This document shows positions 1 to 6,014 of a stretch of 8,905 nucleotides of DNA, piece after piece. Within the stretch, counting starts at the first letter, position 1. The number at the start of each line of letters is the position of its first letter. The stretch is from Aeromicrobium sp. (GTDB lineage: Bacteria > Actinomycetota > Actinomycetes > Propionibacteriales > Nocardioidaceae): contig JALRKU010000311.1 of the NCBI GenBank assembly GCA_023254755.1, forward strand, positions 1-8,905, written 5' to 3'. The translations under genes were made by a program, and so were the position numbers. The notes beneath the pieces were generated by a model, which was given only the letters and a program-made list of their open reading frames with translations, was not told where the DNA came from and did no database searches.

Positions 1-6
1 CCTGAC

Positions 7-834
7 GTGGCGGTCGCGCTCTCCCTGCTGTCCGCCCTGGCGTACGGCGTCTCGGACTTCCTCGGCGGCATCTTCGCCAAGAAGGCGACCCCGTGGCAGG
101 TGGCGGTCGTGGGGCAGGGGTCCTCGTCGGTCTGCGCCGTCGCCGTCACGACCGTGCTGGGCTGGCACGCGTCGTCGGGAGACCTCGCGGCCGGCGCGAT
201 CGCCGGCATCGGCGGCGGCGCCGGGGTCGCGTTCCTGTACCGCGGCCTCGCGACCGCGCGGATGAGCGTCGTCGCCCCGCTGTCGGCCGTCGGCGCCGCG
301 CTGCTGCCGGTCGCGATCGGTCTGCTCACCGGGGAGCGACCGAACGCGCTCGCCGTCGCCGGCATCGTGGTGGCGTTCCCCGCGATCGCGCTGATCTCGT
401 GGGTCACCGACGACGACCCGGCGCATCGCGGCGGGGTGGTCGACGGCGTCGTGGCCGGCCTGGGCTTCGGCGTGCTCTTCACGTTCCTGGGCAGGGCGTC
501 CGACGACTCCGGGCTGGCGCCCCTGGCGATGTCGCAGCTGACGTCGGTGGTCACCGTCATCGCGATGGCCGTCGCGCTGCGCCAGACCTGGCTCCCCCGT
601 GACCGCGACGCCTGGCGGGCCGCCGTCATGGGCCCCCTCGGGGCCGGCGCGCAGGGCGCGTTCCTCTACGCGACGCACCACGGCCTGCTCAGCGTCGTGT
701 CGGTGATCTCGTCGCTGTACCCGGCGTCGACCGTGCTCCTCGCCGCCGTGCTGCTGCGCGAGCGCATCCAGCGCCTCCAGGGCATCGGACTGGCCCTCGC
801 CACCGTCTCGGTGTCCCTCGTAGCCCTGGCGTGA
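7..834 (+). CDS. DMT-superfamily (EamA) membrane transporter
   Basis: The protein has 275 residues, almost entirely hydrophobic, arranged as about ten membrane segments in two repeated halves, the layout of EamA-domain drug/metabolite transporters. The first helix (residues 4-22) carries the ALAYGVSDFLGG stretch typical of the N-terminal EamA repeat; the second repeat begins near residue 145 with a short Asp-rich loop (TDDDPAH) between them, and the last two helices frame a YPASTVLLAAVLLRER motif typical of repeat two. Such proteins export or import small metabolites; the substrate cannot be read from sequence. The GTG at position 7 is the first visible start, but the frame is open to the window edge, so a start further upstream cannot be excluded. 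The length is slightly below the usual 280-300. It converges on the glycosylase gene with 9 bp between stop codons. Confidence 0.85.
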   Translation: MAVALSLLSALAYGVSDFLGGIFAKKATPWQVAVVGQGSSSVCAVAVTTVLGWHASSGDLAAGAIAGIGGGAGVAFLYRGLATARMSVVAPLSAVGAALLPVAIGLLTGERPNALAVAGIVVAFPAIALISWVTDDDPAHRGGVVDGVVAGLGFGVLFTFLGRASDDSGLAPLAMSQLTSVVTVIAMAVALRQTWLPRDRDAWRAAVMGPLGAGAQGAFLYATHHGLLSVVSVISSLYPASTVLLAAVLLRERIQRLQGIGLALATVSVSLVALA

Positions 835-843
835 CGAGCAGCG

Positions 844-1704
844 CTACTTCAGGAACTTGGAGGTCGAGCGGTCCTTGAGCGGCTTGCCTCCGGTCTGGCA
901 GGTGGCGCAGTACTGCAGGGACGAGTCGGCGTAGACGACCTCGCGGACGACGTCGCCGCACACCGGACACGCCTCACCGGTCCGGCCGTGCACGCGCATG
1001 CGGGTGCGCTTGTCGTCCTTGAGCTCGGCCGCGGGCTTGCCGTGCGCCTCGGCGACCGCCTCGCGCAGGACCGTCTGGATCGACGCGTCGAGTCGCTCGA
1101 CCTGCTCCTCGTCGAGCGAGTCGGCCAGCGCGAACGGCGACAGCCGGGCGTGGTGCAGGATCTCGTCGCTGTACGCGTTGCCGATGCCGGCCACCGTGCG
1201 CTGGTCGCGCAGCAGGCGCTTGATCTGCATGTGACGGTCGAGCAGGGGCCGGACGGTGAACCCGTCGGCCAGCGGCTCGGGACCCAGCGAGGCGATGCCC
1301 GGGACGTCGGCCGGATCGCGCACCACGTAGACGGCCAGGCCCTTGCGGGTCCCGGCCTCGGTGAGGTCGAAGCCCTCGTGCGGACCGTCGCCGCGGTCGA
1401 CGCGCACCCGCAGCGCCAGCGGGCCGTTGCCCATCTTGATGCGCTTGTCGGTGAACGCCGACGACCAGCGCAGCCAGCCCGCCTTGGCCAGGTGGATCAC
1501 CAGGTGGATCCCGTCGACGTCGACGTCGACGAACTTGCCGTGGCGGGACACCCCCGTGACGGTGAGCCCCGCGAGCGCGTCGATCGGCGGGTCGAACGTC
1601 TTGAGCACCGAGAACGACGCCAGCTCGACCCCGGCCACGACGGCGCCCTGCAGCTCGCGGTCGAGGTAGTCGACGAGCGCGTCGACCTCCGGCAGCTCCG
1701 GCAT
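844..1704 (-). CDS. Fpg/Nei-family DNA glycosylase/AP lyase (divergent subfamily)
   Basis: A 286-residue base-excision-repair enzyme that should remove oxidised bases and nick the abasic site. It starts with MPELPEV: Pro2 is the family nucleophile and Glu3 its acid partner. Lys57 sits exactly where family members keep the DNA-phosphate lysine, Lys162 aligns with E. coli Fpg Lys155, and GIGNAYSDEIL (173-183) is the helix-two-turn-helix with its conserved Asn. A CxxC-x16-CxxC zinc finger ends the protein (Cys246, 249, 266, 269). By hand alignment, the finger arginine of E. coli Fpg is Ser261, and the void-filling Met, Arg and Phe are Lys74, Thr119 and Lys121, so this is not a classical Fpg. I chose the ATG at 1704 because Pro2 must follow the initiator; the 39 extra codons upstream cannot be real. 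A CACGAT box 6 nt before the ATG suggests a leaderless mRNA. Confidence 0.93.
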   Translation of the reverse strand: MPELPEVDALVDYLDRELQGAVVAGVELASFSVLKTFDPPIDALAGLTVTGVSRHGKFVDVDVDGIHLVIHLAKAGWLRWSSAFTDKRIKMGNGPLALRVRVDRGDGPHEGFDLTEAGTRKGLAVYVVRDPADVPGIASLGPEPLADGFTVRPLLDRHMQIKRLLRDQRTVAGIGNAYSDEILHHARLSPFALADSLDEEQVERLDASIQTVLREAVAEAHGKPAAELKDDKRTRMRVHGRTGEACPVCGDVVREVVYADSSLQYCATCQTGGKPLKDRSTSKFLK

Positions 1705-1710
1705 GCCTCC

Positions 1711-1716
1711 ATCGTG
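1711..1716 (-). promoter_or_regulatory. Candidate -10 box of the glycosylase gene (leaderless)
   Basis: On the minus strand the sequence reads CACGAT followed by ggaggc and the ATG. It matches TANNNT at five constrained-or-free positions but has C instead of the first T. The GGAGG in the 6-nt gap lies only one base from the ATG, too close for a normal Shine-Dalgarno site, so transcription starting at or beside the ATG is the likelier arrangement. No good -35 is visible. Confidence 0.4.
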
Positions 1717-1801
1717 CCGGACGCACCCGACACCCGCCAGGGCGTCCCGCGCCTGGCCCGGCTCCGGTGGTCCGCCCCGATCGATCGACGACGGCGGCGG
1801 A

Positions 1802-1807
1802 TACCGT
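1802..1807 (+). promoter_or_regulatory. Candidate -10 box of the SCO6745-family gene (leaderless)
   Basis: TACCGT fits TANNNT and ends 6 nt before the GTG at 1814, so transcription would begin at the start codon itself. No Shine-Dalgarno sequence at a usable distance and no recognisable -35 are present. The 109-bp gap 1705-1813 therefore appears to hold two back-to-back short promoters and little else; it also contains a CGATCGATCG palindrome at 1779-1788 of unknown meaning. Confidence 0.4.
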
Positions 1808-1813
1808 GAGGCG

Positions 1814-2665
1814 GTGAGCACTGCGGAGTTCTGGCGGGCGGTCGAGGCGATCCACGACCCGATCTACTTCCACCCCGGAGCGACCGAGCGGTACGAGGCC
1901 CTCGGCCTCAAGGGCTTCTGGATGGGGTACTTCGCGTCGCGCTCCGCCGCCGTCGGCACGCCGGGGCCCGAGCTCGTGACCGCGCTGTTCCACGGCTTCG
2001 CGCCGCAGCGGGTCGCCCGGGCGCTCCCCGACGCCTGGGCGATCGCCGATCGTGACGACGTCCTCGCCGCCCGGCTCGACGCCGCCGTGGAGGCCATCGC
2101 CGACGTCGTCGCGACCGAGGACCTCGAGCCGGTCGTCGCGCACCTCGACGAGGTCCTGGCCCGGGCCGGCTTCGCGGGAGCACCGCTCGCCGCCGCCCAC
2201 GCGGCCCTCCCCCGGCCGGACGATCCGGTCGGCCGCCTGTGGCACCACGCGACCTGGCTGCGCGAGCTGCACGGCGACGCGCACGTCGCGGTGCTCACGG
2301 CGGCCGGCGTCGACGGGGCCACCGCGAACGCCCTGGCCGTGGCCGTCGGACTGGTGCCACCGGCGCAGCGCGAGTCGCGGGGCTGGAGCGAGCAGGCCTG
2401 GGACGACGCCTACGAGCAGCTGCACATGCGGGGCTGGGTGGACCAGTGGCGCACCGCGACCGACGCGGGACGCGCGGCCCGCGAGCGCATCGAGGAGACG
2501 ACGCACCGGGTCGCCAACGCCGCGATCGGCGACCGCGAGGCCACCGCTCGGACCATCGCGGTCACCGGCACGCTGACGCGACTGGCGCGGCGGATCGCCG
2601 AGGAAGGGCCGGTGTACTACCCGAACCCGACCGGCGTGCCGCACCCCGGGACCGACGCGACCTGA
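1814..2665 (+). CDS. SCO6745-family protein, function unknown
   Basis: A soluble, mostly helical 283-residue protein without signal peptide or membrane segment. It resembles the actinobacterial SCO6745 family: an N-terminal FWRAVEAIHDPIYFHPGA segment (5-23), a GLKGFWMGYFASRSA region (31-45), and the central WLRELHGDAHVAVL motif (148-161). Residues about 190-232 (RGWSEQAWDDAY, then a TDAGRAARERIEE stretch) look like a MarR-like winged helix with the usual DAGR turn, so DNA or partner binding is possible, but no biochemical role is established to my knowledge. The GTG at 1814 is preferred over the upstream ATG at 1703 because family similarity begins there and a -10-like box lies just before it; the upstream extension is low-complexity and runs into the divergent glycosylase start. 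Its last 104 bp overlap the convergent pecM-like gene. Confidence 0.8.
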   Translation: MSTAEFWRAVEAIHDPIYFHPGATERYEALGLKGFWMGYFASRSAAVGTPGPELVTALFHGFAPQRVARALPDAWAIADRDDVLAARLDAAVEAIADVVATEDLEPVVAHLDEVLARAGFAGAPLAAAHAALPRPDDPVGRLWHHATWLRELHGDAHVAVLTAAGVDGATANALAVAVGLVPPAQRESRGWSEQAWDDAYEQLHMRGWVDQWRTATDAGRAARERIEETTHRVANAAIGDREATARTIAVTGTLTRLARRIAEEGPVYYPNPTGVPHPGTDAT

Positions 2666-3527
2666 CGCGCCCCGTCGAGGACCGGAACGACTGGCCGGCG
2701 AGCACGCCCAGCAGCACGAGCGCGCCACCCGCCGCCTGCGCAGAGCCGAACGCCTCGTGCGCCACGACGACGCCGAGGACCGTGCCGACCAGCGGGTTGA
2801 GCAGGCCGATCAGCGACACCGCGCCGGCGTCGATCCGCCGGAGGCCCGCGAACCAGCAGCAGTACGCCAGCACCGTGCCCGCCGAGCCCAGCCACACCAG
2901 GCCGGCGACGTTGGTCGCGCTGAGGGAGGGCGGCGGGCCCTCGACGAGCGCCGTGACGGGCAGGAGGACGAGGCCGCCCCAGACGAGCTGCCACGAGACG
3001 AGCGTCAACAGGTCGACCGGCGGGTCCCAGCGCTTGATCATGACGAAACCGGCGCCCGACGCCACGACCGCGCCGAGTCCGGCGACGACGCCGAGGAGGG
3101 TGACGGCCGAGCCACCCTGCAGGACCAGCAGCGAGACCCCGGCGAGCCCGATCACTCCGGCGACCAGGCGGCGCGGCGTCGCGCGCTCCCGGATGAGCAG
3201 CCACGCCAGGACCATGACGACCAGCGGCGACGCCGCCTGCAGGGTCGACGCGACGCCGCCCGGCAGCTGGTAGGCACCGAGGAACAGCAGCGGGAAGAAC
3301 AGTCCGATGTTCAGGACCCCGAGCACCGCCGACCGCCACCACCAGGACCCCGTGGGGAGTCGGCGGCGCAGGGCCAGGAGCACGAGTCCTGCCGGAAGCG
3401 CGCGCAGAGTCGCCGCGAGCAGCGGTCGGTCGGGGGGCAGGAACGACTCCGTCACGAGGTACGTCGTCCCCCAGGCGAGGGGCGCGATCGCGGTCAGCAG
3501 GAGCGCCCGCAGAGAAGTAGTTTCCAT
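2562..3527 (-). CDS. pecM: PecM-like EamA/DMT exporter
   Basis: A 321-residue protein with about ten membrane helices in two EamA repeats. The N-terminal LAWGTTYLVTESFLPPDRP (residues 17-35) and the following TLRALPAGLVLLALRRRLP closely match PecM, the transporter divergently paired with PecS; in Dickeya PecM is linked to export of the antioxidant pigment indigoidine. The neighbouring regulator is PecS-like, which supports the name. The start is taken at the ATG at 3527 because a TAAAAT -10 lies 7 nt upstream with a TTGATC -35 at 17 bp; the in-frame ATG at 3536 lies inside that -10. The C-terminus ends with an Arg/Ser-rich hydrophilic tail of roughly 40 residues encoded partly opposite the SCO6745-family gene, which may be read-through rather than function. 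No pigment synthetase is in the window, so the exported compound is unknown. Confidence 0.88.
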   Translation of the reverse strand: METTSLRALLLTAIAPLAWGTTYLVTESFLPPDRPLLAATLRALPAGLVLLALRRRLPTGSWWWRSAVLGVLNIGLFFPLLFLGAYQLPGGVASTLQAASPLVVMVLAWLLIRERATPRRLVAGVIGLAGVSLLVLQGGSAVTLLGVVAGLGAVVASGAGFVMIKRWDPPVDLLTLVSWQLVWGGLVLLPVTALVEGPPPSLSATNVAGLVWLGSAGTVLAYCCWFAGLRRIDAGAVSLIGLLNPLVGTVLGVVVAHEAFGSAQAAGGALVLLGVLAGQSFRSSTGRVRSRRSRGAARRSGSGSTPALPRRSAAPVASACR

Positions 3528-3531
3528 GGAA
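3522..3531. promoter_or_regulatory. PecS operator candidate O1
   Basis: TTCCATGGAA is a perfect 10-bp palindrome. It is part of a longer 13-nt unit, TTTCCATGGAAGA (3521-3533), repeated with one change 21 bp away. It contains the pecM start codon (minus strand, 3527-3525). A regulator bound here would sit on the pecM transcription start. Confidence 0.55.
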
Positions 3532-3542
3532 GACATTTTACT

Positions 3543-3552
3543 TTCCGTGGAA
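3543..3552. promoter_or_regulatory. PecS operator candidate O2
   Basis: TTCCGTGGAA differs from O1 at a single central base and shares the flanking TTT and GA. Its centre is 21 bp from that of O1, about two helical turns, so two dimers would bind the same face. It lies between the -35 and -10 of pecM and two bases upstream of the pecS -10, well placed to shut both genes. Confidence 0.55.
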
Positions 3553-3554
3553 GA

Positions 3555-3560
3555 TAAGAT
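3555..3560 (+). promoter_or_regulatory. pecS -10 box (leaderless)
   Basis: TAAGAT is followed by caaggc and the ATG at 3567, so transcription should begin at the start codon. No Shine-Dalgarno sequence is at a useful distance. The -35 is poor (GACATT at 3532-3537, 17-bp spacer). Confidence 0.55.
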
Positions 3561-3566
3561 CAAGGC

Positions 3567-4055
3567 ATGGAGCCGGACGCCGTCGACGCGATCGCCGAGC
3601 AGTGGTCGCGTGAACGACCCGACCTCGACGTCGCCCCCATGCTCGTGATCGGTCGTCTGCACCGCGCCGCCGAGCTGCTCGACCAGCGCCTGCGCGACGT
3701 CTTCGCGCGCGCCGGGCTCGGCAGCGGCGACTTCGACGTGCTCGCCGCCCTGCGCCGGTCCGGCGAGCCCTACGCCCTGTCGCCCGGCGAGCTCGGTGCG
3801 TCGACCATGGTCACCTCGGGCGCGGTGACCAAGCGGGTCGACCGCCTCGAACGGCTGGGGCTCGTCGAGCGTCGCGTCGCGGACGGCGACGCCAGGGGCC
3901 GGCTGGTCACGCTGACCCCCGCCGGACGCCGGCTGCAGGAGGAGCTCCACCCCGACCACCTGGCCAACGAGGACCGGCTCCTGGCACCGTTGACCCCGGC
4001 GGAGCGCGACCAGCTCGCGACCCTGCTGAAGAAGCTGCTGCTCGAGCTGGAGTGA
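3567..4055 (+). CDS. pecS: PecS-like MarR-family regulator
   Basis: A 162-residue dimeric winged-helix regulator, the usual MarR length. The N-terminal helix has EQWSRERPDLDVAPMLVIG (11-29), nearly the PecS signature, followed by DFDVLAALRRSGEPYALSP (55-73), a recognition-helix region (76-93, ending VTKRVDRLERLGLVERR) and a wing with DGDARGR (106-112). PecS from Dickeya, Agrobacterium and Streptomyces coelicolor represses itself and the divergent pecM, and urate releases it from DNA in several of these; Trp13 and Asp57 fall where the urate-responsive Trp and Asp lie in PecS/HucR proteins, so urate or a related oxidative-stress ligand is a reasonable inference. There is no cysteine, which argues against thiol-based redox sensing. 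The TfoX-domain gene begins 10 bp after its stop. Confidence 0.93.
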   Translation: MEPDAVDAIAEQWSRERPDLDVAPMLVIGRLHRAAELLDQRLRDVFARAGLGSGDFDVLAALRRSGEPYALSPGELGASTMVTSGAVTKRVDRLERLGLVERRVADGDARGRLVTLTPAGRRLQEELHPDHLANEDRLLAPLTPAERDQLATLLKKLLLELE

Positions 4056-4060
4056 GGAGG
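4056..4060 (+). promoter_or_regulatory. Shine-Dalgarno site for the TfoX-domain gene
   Basis: GGAGG overlaps the region just after the pecS stop and is 5 nt from the GTG at 4066, which fixes that start and supports co-transcription with pecS. Confidence 0.7.
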
Positions 4061-4065
4061 CGGCC

Positions 4066-4398
4066 GTGCCGTACGACGAGAGCCTGGCGCAGGACCTGCG
4101 AGCCCTGCTGGCCGACCGCGACGACGTGTCCGAGCGCAGGATGTTCGGCGGCCTCGCCTTCCTGGTGTCGGGCCACCTGGCCGTCTGCGCCGGCCACGCG
4201 GGCGACCTCATGGTCCGCGTCGGGCCCGACGCCTACGAGGCCGCCCGGTCCCGCGAGGGCACCAGCGACTTCGTGATGTCGGGACGCGTCGCGCGGGCGT
4301 GGGTGCTGGTCGACCCGGCCACGATCCCCGACGACACCGCACTGCGCGGCTGGGTCGAGCAGGGCGTGCGCTTCGCGTCGTCCCTGCCCCCGAAGTGA
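4066..4398 (+). CDS. TfoX/Sxy N-terminal-domain protein
   Basis: A 110-residue single-domain protein matching the TfoX N-terminal domain: an opening helix pair (MPYDESLAQDLRALLADR), then RRMFGGLAFLV (24-34), the domain's most conserved motif, and MSGRVARAWVLVD (71-83) near the end. The C-terminal domain found in gamma-proteobacterial Sxy/TfoX competence regulators is missing, as is common for the many stand-alone proteins of this type, so a role in competence should not be assumed; the molecular function is not known. The GTG start is supported by a strong Shine-Dalgarno site. It most likely shares the pecS transcript (10-bp gap) and so would be under PecS control. The next gene begins 63 bp downstream. 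Confidence 0.88.
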   Translation: MPYDESLAQDLRALLADRDDVSERRMFGGLAFLVSGHLAVCAGHAGDLMVRVGPDAYEAARSREGTSDFVMSGRVARAWVLVDPATIPDDTALRGWVEQGVRFASSLPPK

Positions 4399-4449
4399 GC
4401 GGAGCGGCCGGCGCCGACCCGACGCCTCGCGGCGGAGCCGCCGGGATGA

Positions 4450-4455
4450 GACGCT
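4450..4455 (+). promoter_or_regulatory. Weak candidate -10 box of the primase-polymerase gene
   Basis: GACGCT lies 6 nt before the GTG at 4462 and matches TANNNT except for the first base. The 63-bp gap 4399-4461 shows no Shine-Dalgarno sequence, so either a leaderless promoter here or translation from a longer transcript is possible. Confidence 0.25.
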
Positions 4456-4461
4456 GACCTC

Positions 4462-5406
4462 GTGGGCGAGGCCGTCGAGATCGAGGTCGACGACAGGGTC
4501 GTGCGCATCAGCAACCCCGACCGGGTGTACTTCCCCGATCACGGATGGACCAAGCTCGACCTCGTCGAGTACTACCTCGCGGTCGGCGACGGCATCGTCA
4601 ACGCCCTCTTCGAGCGGCCCTGCATGCTGCACCGCTTCCCCAAGGGCCTGGCGGGCGACAAGGTGCATCAGAAGCGGGTCCCGCAGGGCGCCCCACCCTG
4701 GCTCGAGACCGTCCGACTGACGTTCCCCCGCTACCGGCGCACGGCCGACGAGCTGTGCGTCACCGAGCTCGCCGCCGTGATCTGGGCGGTGCAGATGTCG
4801 ACCGTCGAGTTCCACCCGTGGAACAGCCGGCGCGCCGACGTCGAGAAGCCCGACGAGTGGCGCATCGACCTCGACCCGGGCGACGCGTGCGACTACGCGA
4901 CGGTGCAGCGCGTCGCCGCCGTGGCCCACGAGGTGCTCGACGAGCTGGGGGCGACGGGCTTCCCGAAGACCTCGGGCGGCAGCGGGCTGCACGTCTACGT
5001 GCGGATCCCGCCCGAGCACGGGTTCACCGACGTGCGCCGCGCGGCCCTCGCCTTCGCCCGCGAGGTCGAGCGCCGCACCGACGACGCCACGACGACGTGG
5101 TGGCGCAAGGACCGCGACCCGGCGCAGGTCTTCATCGACTACAACCAGAACGCGCGCGACCACACGATCGCGGCGGCGTACTCGGTGCGCGGCCGGCAGG
5201 ACGGGCGCGTCTCGACGCCGATCACGTGGGACGAGGTGCCTGACGCCGAACCCGGGGACTTCACGATCGCCACGGTGCCCGAGCGCTTCGCCCGCCTCGG
5301 CGACCTGCACGCGGGGATCGACGACGCCGTCTTCGACCTCGCCCCGCTGCTGGAGTGGGCCGACCGTGACGGCGACGAGGTGCCCGACGACGAGCCGTCG
5401 TCCTGA
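4462..5406 (+). CDS. Stand-alone LigD-type primase-polymerase (PolDom)
   Basis: A 314-residue archaeo-eukaryotic-primase-type polymerase of the LigD polymerase family, which fills gaps with ribo- or deoxyribonucleotides in end-joining or excision repair. Visible active-site parts: DLD at 136-138 (metal-binding Asp136, Asp138) within RIDLDPG, FIDYNQN with the third acid Asp226, SGGSGLHVYV (171-180) with His177 for nucleotide binding, VEFHPWN with His118, and KRVPQGAPPW (71-80) resembling the 5'-phosphate-binding region. No ligase or nuclease domain is attached; the C-terminus is an acidic tail (DRDGDEVPDDEPSS). No ku or ligase gene is in the window. Mycobacteria carry similar stand-alone enzymes (PolD1/Prim-PolC, PolD2), one of which has been linked to base-excision repair with ligase C. 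The nearby glycosylase fits that idea, but this is inference. Confidence 0.93.
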   Translation: MGEAVEIEVDDRVVRISNPDRVYFPDHGWTKLDLVEYYLAVGDGIVNALFERPCMLHRFPKGLAGDKVHQKRVPQGAPPWLETVRLTFPRYRRTADELCVTELAAVIWAVQMSTVEFHPWNSRRADVEKPDEWRIDLDPGDACDYATVQRVAAVAHEVLDELGATGFPKTSGGSGLHVYVRIPPEHGFTDVRRAALAFAREVERRTDDATTTWWRKDRDPAQVFIDYNQNARDHTIAAAYSVRGRQDGRVSTPITWDEVPDAEPGDFTIATVPERFARLGDLHAGIDDAVFDLAPLLEWADRDGDEVPDDEPSS

Positions 5407-5426
5407 CCGCGGGGCCCGATCCGTGC

Positions 5427-5448
5427 CGCCCGCCGGCCCGGTGGGGCG
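5427..5448. terminator. Possible bidirectional terminator hairpin
   Basis: In the 43-bp gap between two convergent genes, CGCCCGCC can pair with GGTGGGGCG as an eight-pair stem with one G.T pair and one bulged G, closing a GGCCC loop. There is no T-run on either side; actinobacterial terminators often lack one. Found by eye only. Confidence 0.3.
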
Positions 5449-5449
5449 A

Positions 5450-6007
5450 CTAGCGCCGGCGGTTCAACCAGGGGGCCAGCAGCCGGGTGATCCACGGCAG
5501 GGCCAGGTAGGTCATGATCGGCGTCATCACGACCACCGACGTGAGCACCCGCAGCGGCAGGGGGACGTCGGGCAGCAGGTGCGACGTCGCGTAGTTCGCC
5601 GCGACCGACAGCGGGAAGAACACGACGAAGATCGCGCACATCTGCTTCCAGCGCGGCGGCGCCGTGGGTGGCACGAGGTCGACCACCGTCGTGGACGCGG
5701 GCTCGTCGAACCAGCCCTCGATGCCGGTGCGCTTCTCCTGCCGCGACGCGGCCACGAAGCTGCTCGCCGCATCGAGCCACCAGCGCCGCTGGTCGGACTC
5801 CTCCCAGGCGGCGAGCGACGCGGCGTCCGCGAACCGGTAGAGCATGTGCCACTCGGTGGAGTCGGGTCCGGGCCGCACCCACCCGGAGCCGAGGAACCCC
5901 TCGAAGCGCTCGCTGAGCTGGGTGCCGGCGCGCAGCCACGCGAGCATCTGATCGGTGTGCGCGGGGTCGACGCGACGGGTGATCGAGACGGTCACGGGCT
6001 GGCTCAC
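5450..6007 (-). CDS. ABM-domain protein with C-terminal membrane anchor (COG3224-like)
   Basis: A 185-residue protein. Residues 5-100 form an antibiotic-biosynthesis-monooxygenase (dimeric ferredoxin-like) domain: VTVSITRRVDP strand, helix MLAWLRAG, FEGFLGSGWVRPG, EWHMLYRFADAASLAAWEES and a final WWLDAASSF segment. A linker leads to a pair of membrane helices at about 121-142 and 151-171, ending with positive LNRRR. This domain-plus-two-helices layout is that of COG3224-type proteins, for which I know no established reaction; it may be a membrane-tethered oxygenase or a ligand-binding protein. The GTG at 6007 starts the domain; the open frame further upstream is low-complexity antisense of the TetR gene. 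It lies 10 bp after the TetR gene on the same strand and could be co-transcribed, or use its own TAGGCT box. Confidence 0.8.
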   Translation of the reverse strand: MSQPVTVSITRRVDPAHTDQMLAWLRAGTQLSERFEGFLGSGWVRPGPDSTEWHMLYRFADAASLAAWEESDQRRWWLDAASSFVAASRQEKRTGIEGWFDEPASTTVVDLVPPTAPPRWKQMCAIFVVFFPLSVAANYATSHLLPDVPLPLRVLTSVVVMTPIMTYLALPWITRLLAPWLNRRR

Positions 6008-6014
6008 GGCACCC

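Larger units (their letters stand above)
3535..3563 (-). promoter_or_regulatory. pecM promoter (-35 TTGATC, -10 TAAAAT)
   Basis: Read on the minus strand, TTGATC (3563-3558) is separated by 17 bp from TAAAAT (3540-3535), a near-ideal housekeeping promoter. The -10 ends 7 nt before the ATG at 3527, so the transcript should be leaderless. The operator-like repeat at 3543-3552 lies inside the spacer and the one at 3522-3531 covers the transcription start. Confidence 0.6.

Noticed and set aside
1705..1821. N-terminal extension of the glycosylase to 1821
   Set aside because: Family catalysis needs Pro as residue 2 after Met removal; the extension is low complexity and runs into the divergent gene.
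974..2728. Very long minus-strand open frame (584 codons)
   Set aside because: It runs through the glycosylase and SCO6745-family genes in the wrong frame, is Arg/Gly/Ala-rich without domains, and exists only because GC-rich DNA has few stop codons.
3528..3536. Upstream pecM start MSS- at 3536
   Set aside because: That ATG lies inside the TAAAAT -10 box, so the transcript could hardly include it; the ATG at 3527 fits the promoter.
3907..5310. 467-codon minus-strand open frame
   Set aside because: Antisense of pecS, the TfoX-domain gene and the primase-polymerase, all of which have clear family motifs; the antisense protein has none.
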